64,000 nt of DNA from Actinomycetes bacterium (GTDB lineage: Bacteria > Actinomycetota > Actinomycetes > Mycobacteriales > Mycobacteriaceae): assembly GCA_023404955.1 (NCBI GenBank), contig JAEXZY010000052.1:79396-143395 (forward strand), written 5' to 3'. Of the stretch, positions 50,276-60,441 are shown in pieces. The notes beneath the pieces were generated by a model that was not told the DNA's origin, searched no databases, and saw nothing but the letters and a program-made list of their open reading frames with translations. The translations under genes were made by a program, and so were the position numbers. Positions within the stretch are counted from its first letter, which is position 1, and the number at the start of each line of letters is the position of its first letter.

Positions 50276-53200
50276 GTGAGTATGCGGCCGGCGGCGAGAA
50301 TGCCGAAGCTGACGCGGCGAAGCAGGATCCTGATCGCCATCTCGCTGGTGGTGGTCCTGCTGTTGCTGATCGGACCCCGGCTGGTCGACGCCTACGTCGA
50401 CTGGCTCTGGTTCGGTGAGCTCGGCTACCGGTCGGTGTTCACCACTCAGATCGTGACCCGCCTCCTCATTTTCCTGGTGGTCGGGGTGCTGATCGGGGCG
50501 GTGGTGTTCGCCGCGCTGGCGCTGGCCTACCGCACCCGCCCGGTCTTCGTCCCGACAGCGGGCCCGAACGATCCGATCGCGCGGTACCGCACCGCGGTGA
50601 TGTCGCGGCTGCGTCTCATCGGCATCGGGGTGCCCGCCTTCATCGGTCTGCTCTCCGGGTTCGTCGCGCAGAGCTACTGGGAGCAGGTGCAGCTGTTCCT
50701 GCACGGCGGCGATTTCGGCGTCAGCGACCCGCAGTTCGGCATCGATCTCGGTTTCTACGCCTTCGACCTGCCGTTCTACCGGCTGGTGCTGTCCTATCTG
50801 TTCGTCGCGACGTTCCTGGCGTTCATCGCGAACCTGTTGGGGCACTACCTGTTCGGCGGTATCCGACTGTCAGGCCGCACCGGAGCGCTGTCGCGTGCCG
50901 CACGCATCCAGCTGATCACACTGATCGGTGTCCTGATGCTGCTCAAGGCGGTGGCCTACTGGTTCGACCGCTATGAGCTGCTCAGCCACACGCGTGGCGG
51001 CAAGCCGTTCACCGGCGCCGGCTACACCGACATCAACGCGGTGCTGCCCGCCAAGCTGATTCTGATGGCCATCGCGGTGATCTGTGCTGCCGCAGTGTTC
51101 TCCGCGATCGTGCTGCGCGATCTGCGAATCCCGGCGATCGGCGTGGTGCTGCTGCTGCTGTCGTCCCTGATCGTGGGTGCGGGCTGGCCGCTGGTGGTCG
51201 AGCAGATCAGCGTGCGCCCCAACGCCGCGCAGAAGGAGAGTGAGTACATCGGCCGCAGCATCGCCGCGACCAGACAGGCCTACGGCCTGACCGAGAATGA
51301 GGTCTCCTACCGCGATTACCCGGGCAACGCCCCGGCCACCGCCCAGCAGGTGGCTGCCGACCGCGCCACCACCTCCAACATCCGGGTGCTGGACCCGAAC
51401 ATCGTCGCGCCGGCGTTCACCCAGTTCCAGCAGGGCAAGAACTTCTACTTCTTCGCCGATCAGCTGAACATGGATCGCTACCCCGATGCCGACGGCAACC
51501 TGCGGGACTACGTGGTGGCCGCGCGCGAGCTGAACCCGGACCGGTTGATCGACAACCAGCGTGACTGGATCAACCGGCACACCGTGTTCACCCACGGCAA
51601 CGGGTTCATCGCGTCGCCGGCCAACACCGTGCGCGGGGTGGCCAACGACCCCAATCAGAACGGCGGCTACCCGGAGTTCCTCGCGAGCGTCGTGGGCGCC
51701 AACGGTGAGGTGATCTCACCCGGGCCTGCTCCGCTGGATCAGCCGCGGATCTACTTCGGTCCGGTCATCGCCAGCACGTCGGCTGACTACGCGATCGTCG
51801 GCAAGAACGGCGCCGACCGTGAGTACGACTACGAGACCAACACCGACACCCGCAACTACACCTACACCGGTGCCGGCGGTGTGCCGCTGGGCAATTGGTT
51901 CAACCGCAGCGTGTTCGCGGCGAAGTTCGCCGAGCGGAACTTCCTGTTCTCCAACGTCATCAACAACAACAGCAAGATCCTGTTCAAGCGCGATCCGTCC
52001 GAGCGGGTCAAGGCCGTCGCGCCGTGGCTGACCACCGACACCGCGACCTACCCGGCGATCGTCAACAAGCGCATGGTGTGGATCGTCGACGGCTACACCA
52101 CGCTGGACAACTACCCGTACTCGGAATTGACGTCGCTGTCCTCGCTGACAACCGACTCCAACGAGGTCGCGCTGAACCGGTTGCAGCCGGACAAGCAGGT
52201 CTCCTACATCCGCAACTCGGTCAAGGCCACCGTCGACGCCTACGACGGCACGGTGACGCTCTACGCGCAGGATGAGGCAGATCCGGTGCTGCAGGCGTGG
52301 ATGAAGGTGTTCCCCGGCACGATCAAGCCCAAGAGCGAGATCAGCCCGGAACTGCAGCAGCACCTGCGCTATCCGGAGGATCTGTTCAAGGTGCAGCGTG
52401 CGCTGCTGGCCAAGTACCACGTCGACGATCCGGTGACGTTCTTCTCGACGTCGGACTTCTGGGACGTGCCGCTGGATCCGAACCCGACGGCGAGCAGCTA
52501 CCAGCCGCCGTACTACATCGTCGCGAAAAACCTTGCCGAGAACAACAATTCGACATCGTTCCAGCTGACGAGTGCGATGAACCGGTTCCGTCGCGACTTC
52601 CTGGCGGCCTACATCAGTGCCAGTTCCGATCCGGACACCTACGGCAAGATCACGGTGCTGACCATCCCCGGTCAGGTCAACGGCCCGAAGCTGGCGTTCA
52701 ACGCGATCAGTACCGATACCGCGGTCAGCCAAGACCTCGGTGTCATCGGCCGCGACAACCAGAACCGCATCCGGTGGGGCAATCTACTGACACTGCCCCT
52801 GGGGCAGGGTGGGTTGCTGTACGTGGCACCGGTGTACGCGTCGCCGGGCGCCAGCGATGCGGCGTCGTCCTACCCGCGTCTGATCCGCGTCGCGATGATG
52901 TACAACGACAAGATCGGCTACGGCCCGACGGTGCGTGACGCTCTGACCGATCTGTTCGGTCCGGGCGCTGACGCCACCGCCACGGGTCCGGCGCCGACTG
53001 GCGAAACCCCTGCCGCGCAACCACAGTCGCGTCCGCAGACGGGTCAGCCGCCGGCTGCCGCGCCGCCGAACCAGCAGGGTCAGACTCCGCAGAACCGGCC
53101 TGAGGTCCCGGTGGCGGTGCCGCCGACCGGCCCGACACAGCTTTCCGCGGCGAAGTCGGCCGCGCTGGAGCAGGTCAACACCGCGCTGGACGCGCTCCAG

Positions 53201-53290
53201 GAGGCGCAGCGCAGTGGCGATTTCGCGCGGTACGGCGAGGCACTGCAACGCCTCGACGACGCGGTAAGCGAATACAAGTCGGCCCCGTAA
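50276..53290 (+). CDS. UPF0182 large membrane protein (Rv3193c)
   Basis: 1004 aa. The first 330 residues hold seven or so membrane spans with the conserved VDWLWFGELGYRSVFTTQ and RLSGRTGALSRAARIQL; the rest is a large outer domain (YRDYPGNAPATAQQV, RTHTVFTHGNGF-type motifs) ending in a Pro/Gln-rich linker and a short helical tail. The family is almost universal in actinobacteria and has no firm function. GTG 50276 or ATG 50282 starts it. The next regulator gene begins 13 bp after the stop. Confidence 0.93.
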   Translation: MSMRPAARMPKLTRRSRILIAISLVVVLLLLIGPRLVDAYVDWLWFGELGYRSVFTTQIVTRLLIFLVVGVLIGAVVFAALALAYRTRPVFVPTAGPNDPIARYRTAVMSRLRLIGIGVPAFIGLLSGFVAQSYWEQVQLFLHGGDFGVSDPQFGIDLGFYAFDLPFYRLVLSYLFVATFLAFIANLLGHYLFGGIRLSGRTGALSRAARIQLITLIGVLMLLKAVAYWFDRYELLSHTRGGKPFTGAGYTDINAVLPAKLILMAIAVICAAAVFSAIVLRDLRIPAIGVVLLLLSSLIVGAGWPLVVEQISVRPNAAQKESEYIGRSIAATRQAYGLTENEVSYRDYPGNAPATAQQVAADRATTSNIRVLDPNIVAPAFTQFQQGKNFYFFADQLNMDRYPDADGNLRDYVVAARELNPDRLIDNQRDWINRHTVFTHGNGFIASPANTVRGVANDPNQNGGYPEFLASVVGANGEVISPGPAPLDQPRIYFGPVIASTSADYAIVGKNGADREYDYETNTDTRNYTYTGAGGVPLGNWFNRSVFAAKFAERNFLFSNVINNNSKILFKRDPSERVKAVAPWLTTDTATYPAIVNKRMVWIVDGYTTLDNYPYSELTSLSSLTTDSNEVALNRLQPDKQVSYIRNSVKATVDAYDGTVTLYAQDEADPVLQAWMKVFPGTIKPKSEISPELQQHLRYPEDLFKVQRALLAKYHVDDPVTFFSTSDFWDVPLDPNPTASSYQPPYYIVAKNLAENNNSTSFQLTSAMNRFRRDFLAAYISASSDPDTYGKITVLTIPGQVNGPKLAFNAISTDTAVSQDLGVIGRDNQNRIRWGNLLTLPLGQGGLLYVAPVYASPGASDAASSYPRLIRVAMMYNDKIGYGPTVRDALTDLFGPGADATATGPAPTGETPAAQPQSRPQTGQPPAAAPPNQQGQTPQNRPEVPVAVPPTGPTQLSAAKSAALEQVNTALDALQEAQRSGDFARYGEALQRLDDAVSEYKSAP

Positions 53291-53303
53291 CACGCGTCCG
53301 CCG

Positions 53304-56300
53304 GTGCAGTATCGGTTGCTCGGCCCCCTCGAGGTGGCCGACGGGAACACCTCGGTGGACATCGGTCCGCCCAAGCAGCGGGTGGTCCTGGCGATGCTGG
53401 CACTGGCCGCCGGACGGGTGGTCTCGGTGGACCGCCTCGTCGACGCGGTGTGGGGTGACGACGTCCCGGCCAGCGCGACGGCGAGCCTGCAGGCCTATGT
53501 CTCGAACCTGCGGCGCGCCTTGCGCGGGGCGTCGGCGGAGACGCAGATGGCCTCCCCGATCGTGCGCCGCCCGCCCGGCTATGTGCTCGATGTCGACCCG
53601 AACAGCATCGATCTCGCGGTGTTCACGGGTGCCTGTCAGCGGGCCAGTGCCGCAATCGAAGCCGAGGACTGGGAGCAGGCGGCCGTGGCCGCCGACGAGG
53701 CACTCGGCCTGATCCGCGGCGAGCTGCTCGACGACATGGCGGGCGCGCCGTGGCTGCGCGACGACGCCGCCCGGTTCGCGGAGCTGCGGACCGAATGCGT
53801 GGCGAACAAGGTCGTCGCGCTTCTCGCGCTCGGCAAGGTGGCCGCAGCGGTGACCGAGGCGGCAGCGCTGCGAACCCTCGATCCGTTCGCCGACCGGGGA
53901 TGCCGGCTGCAGATGCTGGCGCTGTATCGGGCGGGCCGGACCGCCGAGGCGCTGGAGGCTTACACGCGGCACGCGCAACGGCTCGACGAGGAGCTGGGGC
54001 TGGAGCCGGGGCTCGAGTTGCGGGAGTTGCAGACCGCGGTGCTGCGGCAGGCGCCCGAGCTCGCGGGGTGGCCGCGGCCGGCCAAATGGACCGGCGCGGA
54101 GACGATCCCGGTGCCGGCTCCCGTTTCCCACGACGCCTCGCATACGGCCGAGGTGCCGGCGAGGTCGCCGCTGGTGGGTCGACGCAGGGAGCTCTCGCGG
54201 GCCGGTGAGGTGCTGTCGCGGGCGGCCGCAGGAGCGACGCGCTGGCTGGTGCTGTCGGGTCCGCCGGGGATCGGCAAGACGCGGCTGGCCGAGGAGATCG
54301 GCGCGATGGCCGCGTCCGCGGGCGGCGATGTGGTGTGGGTGAACTGCCCCGACGAGCGGGCCACGCCGCCGTGGTGGCCGATGCGTCAACTGGTCCGCGC
54401 GCTGGGCGCCGACCCGGACGACGTGTTGGAAGTGCCTCCGCACGCCGATCCCGACACCGCGAGATTCCTTGTCTACGAACGGGTCCAGTCACTGCTCGAG
54501 GCGGCCCCGCGATTGCTGACGGTGGTGGTCGACGACGTGCAGTGGTCGGACACCACCTCGGCGAGCTGTCTGGCCTACATCGCGAGCGCACTGCGGGACC
54601 ATCGGGTGCTGATGGTGATGACCGTGCGCGACGGCGAGCACGCCGACGAGGTGGCGCGGCTGTTGAGCACGGTGGCGCGAGGAGAAGACAACCGGCACAT
54701 CGCGGTTCCGGCGCTCTCGTCGGAAGACGTTGCGGCGCTGGCCAATGTGGTGTCCGAAGAGCCGGTGACGGCCCATGAGGCCGCCGAGCTGGCCGCGCGC
54801 ACCGGCGGCAACCCGTTCTTCGTCTCCGAGTACGCCCGCTTGCCACGGGAGGAGCGCGCCGCCAACGAGATTCCCCGGGCCGTGCGGTCGGTGCTGGATC
54901 GCCGGCTCGCCGCCCTCGATCCGGCCGTGATGGCGGTGCTGCGCACCGCCGCGGTGATCGGCGACGTGATCGACGCCGCCGCAGTGCCGGTGCTGGCCGC
55001 GGCCACCGGGCTGGATCTCGACACGCTGGCCGACCACCTCGACGAGGCGGCCGACGAGCGCATCGTCGTCGCGGCGCACACCACTGATGGCTACGAGTTC
55101 GCTCACGGGTTGCTGCGCGACCAGTTGCTGGCAGGCATCCCCGCCCTGCGCCGACAACGGTTGCACGCCAAGGTCGCCGACGTCCTGGTCGACAGCGTCG
55201 AACCTGACGCGCCGACGCGGCGGGCTCAGCACCTGATCGCCGCGCAGCCGCTGGTCGAGCCCGCTGTCGTCGTGCGGGCGTGCCGGCTGGCGGCCGAACA
55301 GGCGACCGCGCAGTGGAGTTCGGACATCGCGGCGCGGTGGTGGCAGGCTGCACTGGACGCCTACGACCGGCTGCCGGCGCATGCGCGTGACGACACCGAG
55401 CGCGACGCGCTGACTGTCGAACTGCTGGAGGCACATTCGCGTGCCGGTCGGGGACAGTTGGTGCTCGACAGCGTCCAGCGATCCCTGAGCGAGGCGTTGC
55501 GGGCGGGGCGTGCCGCAACGGCGGGCCGGGTGGCGAGTGCGCTGCTGCGTGCCAGCGGGTGCTGGCCGTGGCTGGCGCCGGGTCGTGATCCCGGCGAGCT
55601 GCTTGATCTGCTTTCCCAGGCCGCGACGCTGGCGGGTGACGACGCGGCCGCGGCGGCGCGCGTGCTGCCGGCGCTGGCCGTCGGCCACTGCTATCACCCC
55701 GACCCGCAGGTGGCGACAGATCTTTTGGAACGCGCGGAGCAGGTGGCCGAGCAGACCGGCGACGCCGACGTGCTGGCCGATGTGCTCATCGGCCGACTCA
55801 TCACCTACTCCGGGGTGAGCAGTCACAGTGAGCAGATCCTGACGTGGGTGCAGCAATTGAAAGGTGTGCAGCACAGTCGTTCTCGGGAAGACGCCGTGAT
55901 CGCACACTCGGTGGCGACGATGGCGTCGATGTATTTGGGCGACGTCGCGGGAACGCGGGCGCATTTGCGGGCGGGCATCGCGGGCAGTGAGGAGTTGCGC
56001 CTGCCGGTGTTGCGCGCCCAGCTGCGCTGGATGGAGGCGGTTTTGGCGATGTGGACGGGCGACTTCGCCGAGGCGAAGCGCCACCACGCCACCGCGGCGC
56101 ACGTGCACGAGCAGACCGAGCTCTACGAGGCCGGTAGTGGCCTGCTGGCGGCGGCGTCGCTGCTGCGGGAGACCGGCGAGGGTCTCGATCCCAGTTGGTC
56201 CGGGCTGCAGGCGAACACCGACACCGGTGGCCAGGGCATGGTCGGCGTGGTGCGCGCGGCCCTGCTGACGATGACGCCGACGCCGGACGTGCTCGCGGAC

Positions 56301-56777
56301 GCGGCGGGGATGCTGCGGGAGTGGTCCGACACCGTCGACCGGGGCCACATTTGGACGACGCTGGGCCATCAGACACTGCTGGCACACTTGGCGGCCGATC
56401 ATGGCCTGACCGAGTTCATCGAGCCGCTGCTCGGCCAGTTGACGCCGCATCGTGAGCGCATCGCGGTGATCGGTCAGGTCGGGTTGGCCGGACCGGTGGC
56501 CCTGGCCACAGCACGCCTGCACGCCGCGCTCGGTGACGTCGGAAGCGCACGGGCGGATCTGGCCACGGCGCGGGCGGTGGCCGAGAGAACCGGGGGAGCG
56601 CCCACGCTGTTGCGGTGCCGGCTCTTGGAGTGCGAGCTGGTCGGCCCGTCACCGCAGCGTGAAGCGGCAGCCGCGGCTCTTGCCGCCGACGCCGAGCGTG
56701 CCGGCATGCACGGTGTCGCCGCATCGGCGAGACTCTTGTCTGGTGAGCGCGCGGGTTTGCACACCGACACGCCGTGA
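53304..56777 (+). CDS. SARP/BTAD-AAA transcription regulator (AfsR-like)
   Basis: 1157 aa: OmpR-type winged helix (1-95, LGPLEVADGNTSVDIGPPKQR), BTAD (about 96-245), a STAND-type ATPase with LSGPPGIGKTRLAEE (about 316-330) and VDDVQWSDT, and a long helical TPR-like C-terminus. Such regulators switch on secondary metabolite or stress genes when the ATPase binds a signal. GTG 53304. Not in the M. tuberculosis order at this place. Its target is unknown; the flavin oxidoreductase just downstream is the first candidate. Confidence 0.9.
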   Translation: MQYRLLGPLEVADGNTSVDIGPPKQRVVLAMLALAAGRVVSVDRLVDAVWGDDVPASATASLQAYVSNLRRALRGASAETQMASPIVRRPPGYVLDVDPNSIDLAVFTGACQRASAAIEAEDWEQAAVAADEALGLIRGELLDDMAGAPWLRDDAARFAELRTECVANKVVALLALGKVAAAVTEAAALRTLDPFADRGCRLQMLALYRAGRTAEALEAYTRHAQRLDEELGLEPGLELRELQTAVLRQAPELAGWPRPAKWTGAETIPVPAPVSHDASHTAEVPARSPLVGRRRELSRAGEVLSRAAAGATRWLVLSGPPGIGKTRLAEEIGAMAASAGGDVVWVNCPDERATPPWWPMRQLVRALGADPDDVLEVPPHADPDTARFLVYERVQSLLEAAPRLLTVVVDDVQWSDTTSASCLAYIASALRDHRVLMVMTVRDGEHADEVARLLSTVARGEDNRHIAVPALSSEDVAALANVVSEEPVTAHEAAELAARTGGNPFFVSEYARLPREERAANEIPRAVRSVLDRRLAALDPAVMAVLRTAAVIGDVIDAAAVPVLAAATGLDLDTLADHLDEAADERIVVAAHTTDGYEFAHGLLRDQLLAGIPALRRQRLHAKVADVLVDSVEPDAPTRRAQHLIAAQPLVEPAVVVRACRLAAEQATAQWSSDIAARWWQAALDAYDRLPAHARDDTERDALTVELLEAHSRAGRGQLVLDSVQRSLSEALRAGRAATAGRVASALLRASGCWPWLAPGRDPGELLDLLSQAATLAGDDAAAAARVLPALAVGHCYHPDPQVATDLLERAEQVAEQTGDADVLADVLIGRLITYSGVSSHSEQILTWVQQLKGVQHSRSREDAVIAHSVATMASMYLGDVAGTRAHLRAGIAGSEELRLPVLRAQLRWMEAVLAMWTGDFAEAKRHHATAAHVHEQTELYEAGSGLLAAASLLRETGEGLDPSWSGLQANTDTGGQGMVGVVRAALLTMTPTPDVLADAAGMLREWSDTVDRGHIWTTLGHQTLLAHLAADHGLTEFIEPLLGQLTPHRERIAVIGQVGLAGPVALATARLHAALGDVGSARADLATARAVAERTGGAPTLLRCRLLECELVGPSPQREAAAAALAADAERAGMHGVAASARLLSGERAGLHTDTP

Positions 56778-56788
56778 CACGCGGGCAC

Positions 56789-56821
56789 TCAGCGCGCGCT
56801 CACGCCCAGCGAGCGCGCTGA
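56789..56821. terminator. hairpin after the BTAD regulator
   Basis: TCAGCGCGC (56789-56797) pairs with GCGCGCTGA (56813-56821), and the loop can extend the stem by GCT/AGC. It is 12 bp after the regulator stop and lacks a good T-tract. It may end the long regulator transcript before the oxidoreductase. Confidence 0.5.
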
Positions 56822-56921
56822 AACTGACGCTTGGATTTCGCTTGGTGCACCGCCCCAAGCCATCGCCAAGCCCCGTCGGTGATGCTGAGCGCGCCACCAG
56901 GGCTTGACCGAGAGGACTCCG

Positions 56922-58304
56922 ATGACGATGACCACCGACGTGACGCGCGACGACGTGCTGCGCTCGCTGCGCGACCACGTCGCCACCCATGTGGCGCTGC
57001 CGGGGGAGCCGGGCTACGAGCGGTGCGTGCCGTGGAACGTGGCCGCCCCGGTGACGCCCGCTGCAGTGGTCCTGGCGACATCACCCGAGCACGTGGCCGC
57101 CACGGTGCGGTTCGCCGCTGCGCACGGGTTCACGGTCACCGTGCAGGCGACCGGGCACGGCGCGGTCGGGGTGGGGTCGACGACGATCATGGTGCAGACC
57201 GCTGCGATGAAGCACTGCACGGTCGACGTACTGAACCGCACCGCCCGGGTCGAGGCGGGCGCGCGGTGGCAGGACGTGCTGGACGTCGCGACGCCGCACG
57301 GTCTCGCTCCGCTGTGCGGTTCCGCACCCGGTGTCGGCGTGGTGGGCTTCCTGACCGGCGGCGGGATCGGGCCGCTGGTCCGCACCGTGGGGTTGTCCTC
57401 GGATCATGTGCGGGCCTTCGACGTGGTGACGGGCGAGGGTCGCCTGCTGCGCGCGACGCCGGACGAGAACGCTGACCTGTTCTGGGGTCTGCGCGGCGGC
57501 AAGGCGACGCTGGGGATCGTCACGGCGGTCGAGATCGATCTGCTGCCGATCGCCGAATTTTACGGCGGTGCGGTCTTTTTCGACGGAGCGGATGCGGGTG
57601 CGGTGCTGCATGCGTGGTCGGTCTGGTGTGCGGGTCTGCCGGAGACGGCGAACACGTCGCTGGCGATTCAGCAGTTGCCGCCGCTGCCGATTGTGCCGGA
57701 ACCGTTGGCGGGCAAGATGACCGTGGCGGTGCGGTACACGGCGGTGGGCGATATGGCCGAGGGGGAGCGGCTGTTGGCGCCGATGCGCGCGGCCGCGACG
57801 CCGCTGATGGACACCGTCGGCGTGATGCCGTATGCGGCGATCGGTGCGGTGCACGGGGATCCGGCGGACCCGATGCCGGTGACCGAGAATCACGCGCTGC
57901 TTTCCGATCTGACGCCGGAAGCCGTCGATGCGCTGCTGACGGTCGCGGGCCCCGGTTCGGGTTCGCCGCAGGCGATCGTGGAGCTGCGGATGCTGGGCGG
58001 CGCGTTGGCGCGTGAACCGCGGCATCGCAGCGCGTTCTGCCATCGCGATGCGGCGTTCTGCGTGGCGACGATCGGGCTGGCGGTGCCCGAGATCGTCGAC
58101 ATGGTCGCGCAGCACGCCGAAGCGGTGGTTCGGGCCGTCGAGCCGTGGTCGACGGGCGGGCAGATGCCGAACTTCGCGCCGTCCTACGATCCCGCGCGTC
58201 CGGCGCGGGTCTACAGCGAGGACACGCTGCACTGGCTCGCCGCGCTGGCGGACCGCTACGACCCCGCAGGGGTGCTGGCGACGGGTCAGGTGATCCGCGC
58301 GTAG
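56922..58304 (+). CDS. FAD-binding (PCMH, berberine-bridge-like) oxidoreductase
   Basis: 460 aa. PCMH-type FAD domain with VQATGHGAVGVG (the His that can bind FAD covalently) and SAPGVGVVGFLTGGGIG; C-terminal NFAPSYDPARPARVY resembles the BBE domain end. The second covalent Cys of bicovalent enzymes is replaced by Ser (GSAPGVG), so a single bond is expected. It oxidises a small alcohol, amine or sugar. ATG 56922 has GAGAGG nine bases before; TTG 56904 is in frame. Follows the BTAD regulator, which may control it. Confidence 0.88.
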   Translation: MTMTTDVTRDDVLRSLRDHVATHVALPGEPGYERCVPWNVAAPVTPAAVVLATSPEHVAATVRFAAAHGFTVTVQATGHGAVGVGSTTIMVQTAAMKHCTVDVLNRTARVEAGARWQDVLDVATPHGLAPLCGSAPGVGVVGFLTGGGIGPLVRTVGLSSDHVRAFDVVTGEGRLLRATPDENADLFWGLRGGKATLGIVTAVEIDLLPIAEFYGGAVFFDGADAGAVLHAWSVWCAGLPETANTSLAIQQLPPLPIVPEPLAGKMTVAVRYTAVGDMAEGERLLAPMRAAATPLMDTVGVMPYAAIGAVHGDPADPMPVTENHALLSDLTPEAVDALLTVAGPGSGSPQAIVELRMLGGALAREPRHRSAFCHRDAAFCVATIGLAVPEIVDMVAQHAEAVVRAVEPWSTGGQMPNFAPSYDPARPARVYSEDTLHWLAALADRYDPAGVLATGQVIRA

Positions 58305-58388
58305 CCGGTGTTCCACTGCCCGTTTCCGGCCGATGAGCAGGCGATTTGGAGCCGCAGCGACTGCCCCGGTAACCTAGCGTTCACCCGT

Positions 58389-58462
58389 CGCGGGGTGGAG
58401 CAGCTCGGTAGCTCGCTGGGCTCATAACCCAGAGGTCGCAGGTTCGAATCCTGTCCCCGCTA
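58389..58462 (+). tRNA. initiator tRNA-fMet (CAT)
   Basis: 74-base cloverleaf. The anticodon is CAT in CTGGGCTCATAACCCAG, whose stem has three consecutive G-C pairs, the initiator hallmark. The first base C does not pair with T at position 72, again typical of initiators. The T arm GGTTCGAATCC is standard. CCA is not encoded (CTAG follows). It is unlinked to other tRNAs in the window. Confidence 0.95.
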
Positions 58463-58491
58463 CTAGTGTGATGTCGCAAGACATCGGAATG

Positions 58492-58522
58492 ACCGTGGAC
58501 CTACTTTAGGTCCGCGGTTTTT
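58492..58522 (+). terminator. intrinsic terminator of tRNA-fMet
   Basis: ACCGTGGACCT and AGGTCCGCGGT form an 11-bp stem with one G-U pair and a five-base loop, followed by a run of five T. A smaller hairpin (ATGTC/GACAT around GCAA, 58471-58484) stands between the tRNA and this stem and may help processing. Confidence 0.88.
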
Positions 58523-58598
58523 CCGTTTGGGGGCCGTTGGATCTGCCGGTGCGCCCGAGGTCGCAGGGGAGCCGGGTCGGCTATGGTGCGCCCAGCGG

Positions 58599-60212
58599 TC
58601 AGCGCACGCAGGGAATGCGGGCGCCCGACATCTCGGTCAGATCGGTCGGCGCGGGTGCGTGTGTTCCGGTCGCGGTCGCGTCCACCGTCGTGATTTCTGC
58701 GGGCACCGCCGTTTCTCCTGCGCCCGGCGATATTCCGCTCTCGTAACCGTTCACGGGGTAGTCGGAGCCGATGGTGACGACGACGGTGTTGAGCGGCACC
58801 GCGGTGGACGATTCGGATGTCACGGCGATGGGCAAGTCGTTCGCGACCGCGGCGGCTGCGTGCTCGGCGCCGGGGCCGTACTCGACGGTGGTGGTGTCCG
58901 ACAGCGCCTCGGCGGTGCCGATGTCACCGCGGGTGAAGCCGTGAGCGCTCAGCTCCTTGGCGACGCTGGTCGCCAGCCCCGTGTGCCCGGTCGCATTGAC
59001 GACACTGACCGCTGCCGGCTCGTCGTTTGACATCGAAGGGCTTGCGGGGACAGGAGGATTCGGCGAGCCAGTTTGGAACAGGTTCTGCACGATCGATCGG
59101 ATCGTCGTGACGTCGACGATGTTCACGTCCTGCCCGAGCGGGTCCTGACCGAATTCTCCGATCGGCAGCGTGTACAACGACATCGGCTTGTCGCTCAGCG
59201 CCGACGCCTGATCGACGAACTTCATCATGTCGAATCCCGCGTCGACGGCCACGTTCTGCTTGGCCACCTCCGCGAGGTGTCGCAGCGCGGCGGGGTTCGA
59301 CAGGGAGCCACCGTCGCGCACGGCCTTCACGAGCGAGACGATGAACGCCTGCTGGCGGCGCGTGCGGTCCAGGTCGGTGAAGAGGTCGTTGTTGAGGTCG
59401 CGGCGCTGCCGGACGAAGGCCATCGACTGGGCGGCGTCGATCTGCTGGACCCCGCGGTGAAAATCGGCGCCCGAGAAGTCGTCGGCGGTGTCGTCGTTCA
59501 GGCACACCGTGATCGGCTGGACAACCTGCGCGATCTGGAAGAAGGCGCCGAGGGTGACCTCGATGAAGTGGTCGACGGGAACGCGCAGTAGATCGCTGAT
59601 CGTGTTGATCTGGGCCTTGCGGCCGGCCTCGCGCGCGATCTGCTCGTTGGCCGCGGGATCGGTGGACGTCGACCCGCTGTCGGCGAGTGAGTTCATCGTC
59701 TCCTGGTAGGCCAGACCGTAGGCTTGCTTGATCTTTCCCTGGCACTCGCCACTTGGGCAGCCGTGCAGGCGCACATAGTCGTCGCGCGGGATCGACACCG
59801 CGGTCACGGGACCGTTGCCGCCCGGCACATGCAGGAAGATGAGCACGTTGGCGTTGTAACCGCCGACCGTCTCATCACCCGCGTGCAGGGCGTCGTACAG
59901 GTCCTTTGGCAGCGGATTGCCGTGCTGATCCAATCGGCTGTCGAGACCCATGATGAGGATGTTCTGGTCACCTCCGGTCGAGGTCGCCGCACCCGCGAGC
60001 GCCTCGGAGGTGGTGATCCCCCCTGCGATGTTGCGGTACACCGACCATCCGACGCCCGTGATGACGATCGTGGCGACCGCGATGAGAGCGGTGATCGTGC
60101 GGAGGAGGACCCGTCCGCGGCGCGACGGACCGCGCCGCGGCATACGGTGGCGCGGACCTCGCACCTGCGGCAGCACATCGGTGACCGGCCCAGCGGGCTC
60201 ACGTTGTGGCAT
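58599..60212 (-). CDS. LytR-CpsA-Psr (LCP) cell-wall ligase
   Basis: 537 aa: basic cytosolic head, one membrane span (about 36-58), LCP catalytic domain (VTAVSIPRDDYVRL, QIDAAQSMAFVRQRRDLNND with conserved Arg/Asp), and a LytR_C domain near residue 400 (AVSVVNATGHTGLATSVAKEL). LCP enzymes join arabinogalactan to peptidoglycan. Mycobacteria carry several; which paralogue this is cannot be settled from sequence alone. ATG 60212. The tRNA terminator lies beyond its 3' end in the opposite direction. Confidence 0.92.
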   Translation of the reverse strand: MPQREPAGPVTDVLPQVRGPRHRMPRRGPSRRGRVLLRTITALIAVATIVITGVGWSVYRNIAGGITTSEALAGAATSTGGDQNILIMGLDSRLDQHGNPLPKDLYDALHAGDETVGGYNANVLIFLHVPGGNGPVTAVSIPRDDYVRLHGCPSGECQGKIKQAYGLAYQETMNSLADSGSTSTDPAANEQIAREAGRKAQINTISDLLRVPVDHFIEVTLGAFFQIAQVVQPITVCLNDDTADDFSGADFHRGVQQIDAAQSMAFVRQRRDLNNDLFTDLDRTRRQQAFIVSLVKAVRDGGSLSNPAALRHLAEVAKQNVAVDAGFDMMKFVDQASALSDKPMSLYTLPIGEFGQDPLGQDVNIVDVTTIRSIVQNLFQTGSPNPPVPASPSMSNDEPAAVSVVNATGHTGLATSVAKELSAHGFTRGDIGTAEALSDTTTVEYGPGAEHAAAAVANDLPIAVTSESSTAVPLNTVVVTIGSDYPVNGYESGISPGAGETAVPAEITTVDATATGTHAPAPTDLTEMSGARIPCVR

Positions 60213-60441
60213 GACGATCCGGAATTATCCGTGGCGACTCTGAGAAGCACCTGATAAGTGACCTGGGCGAACAAGTTTCGGTCGAGTGATGTTGCGCACG
60301 GGAGAAAGCGCTGATCGATGTACTGCGCCGGGAAGCGGGTCGACGTCGCTCTCGCGGCTCGGCCCTTCGTGACCGCACTGCCCGCGAGATCAGTCAGACT
60401 GTGCGAGAGGATGAGGCGGTATCAACGGGGGAGGGGCGAGT

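Noticed and set aside
53623..55518. 631-codon minus frame
   Set aside because: Pro/Arg/Ala-rich antisense of the BTAD regulator.
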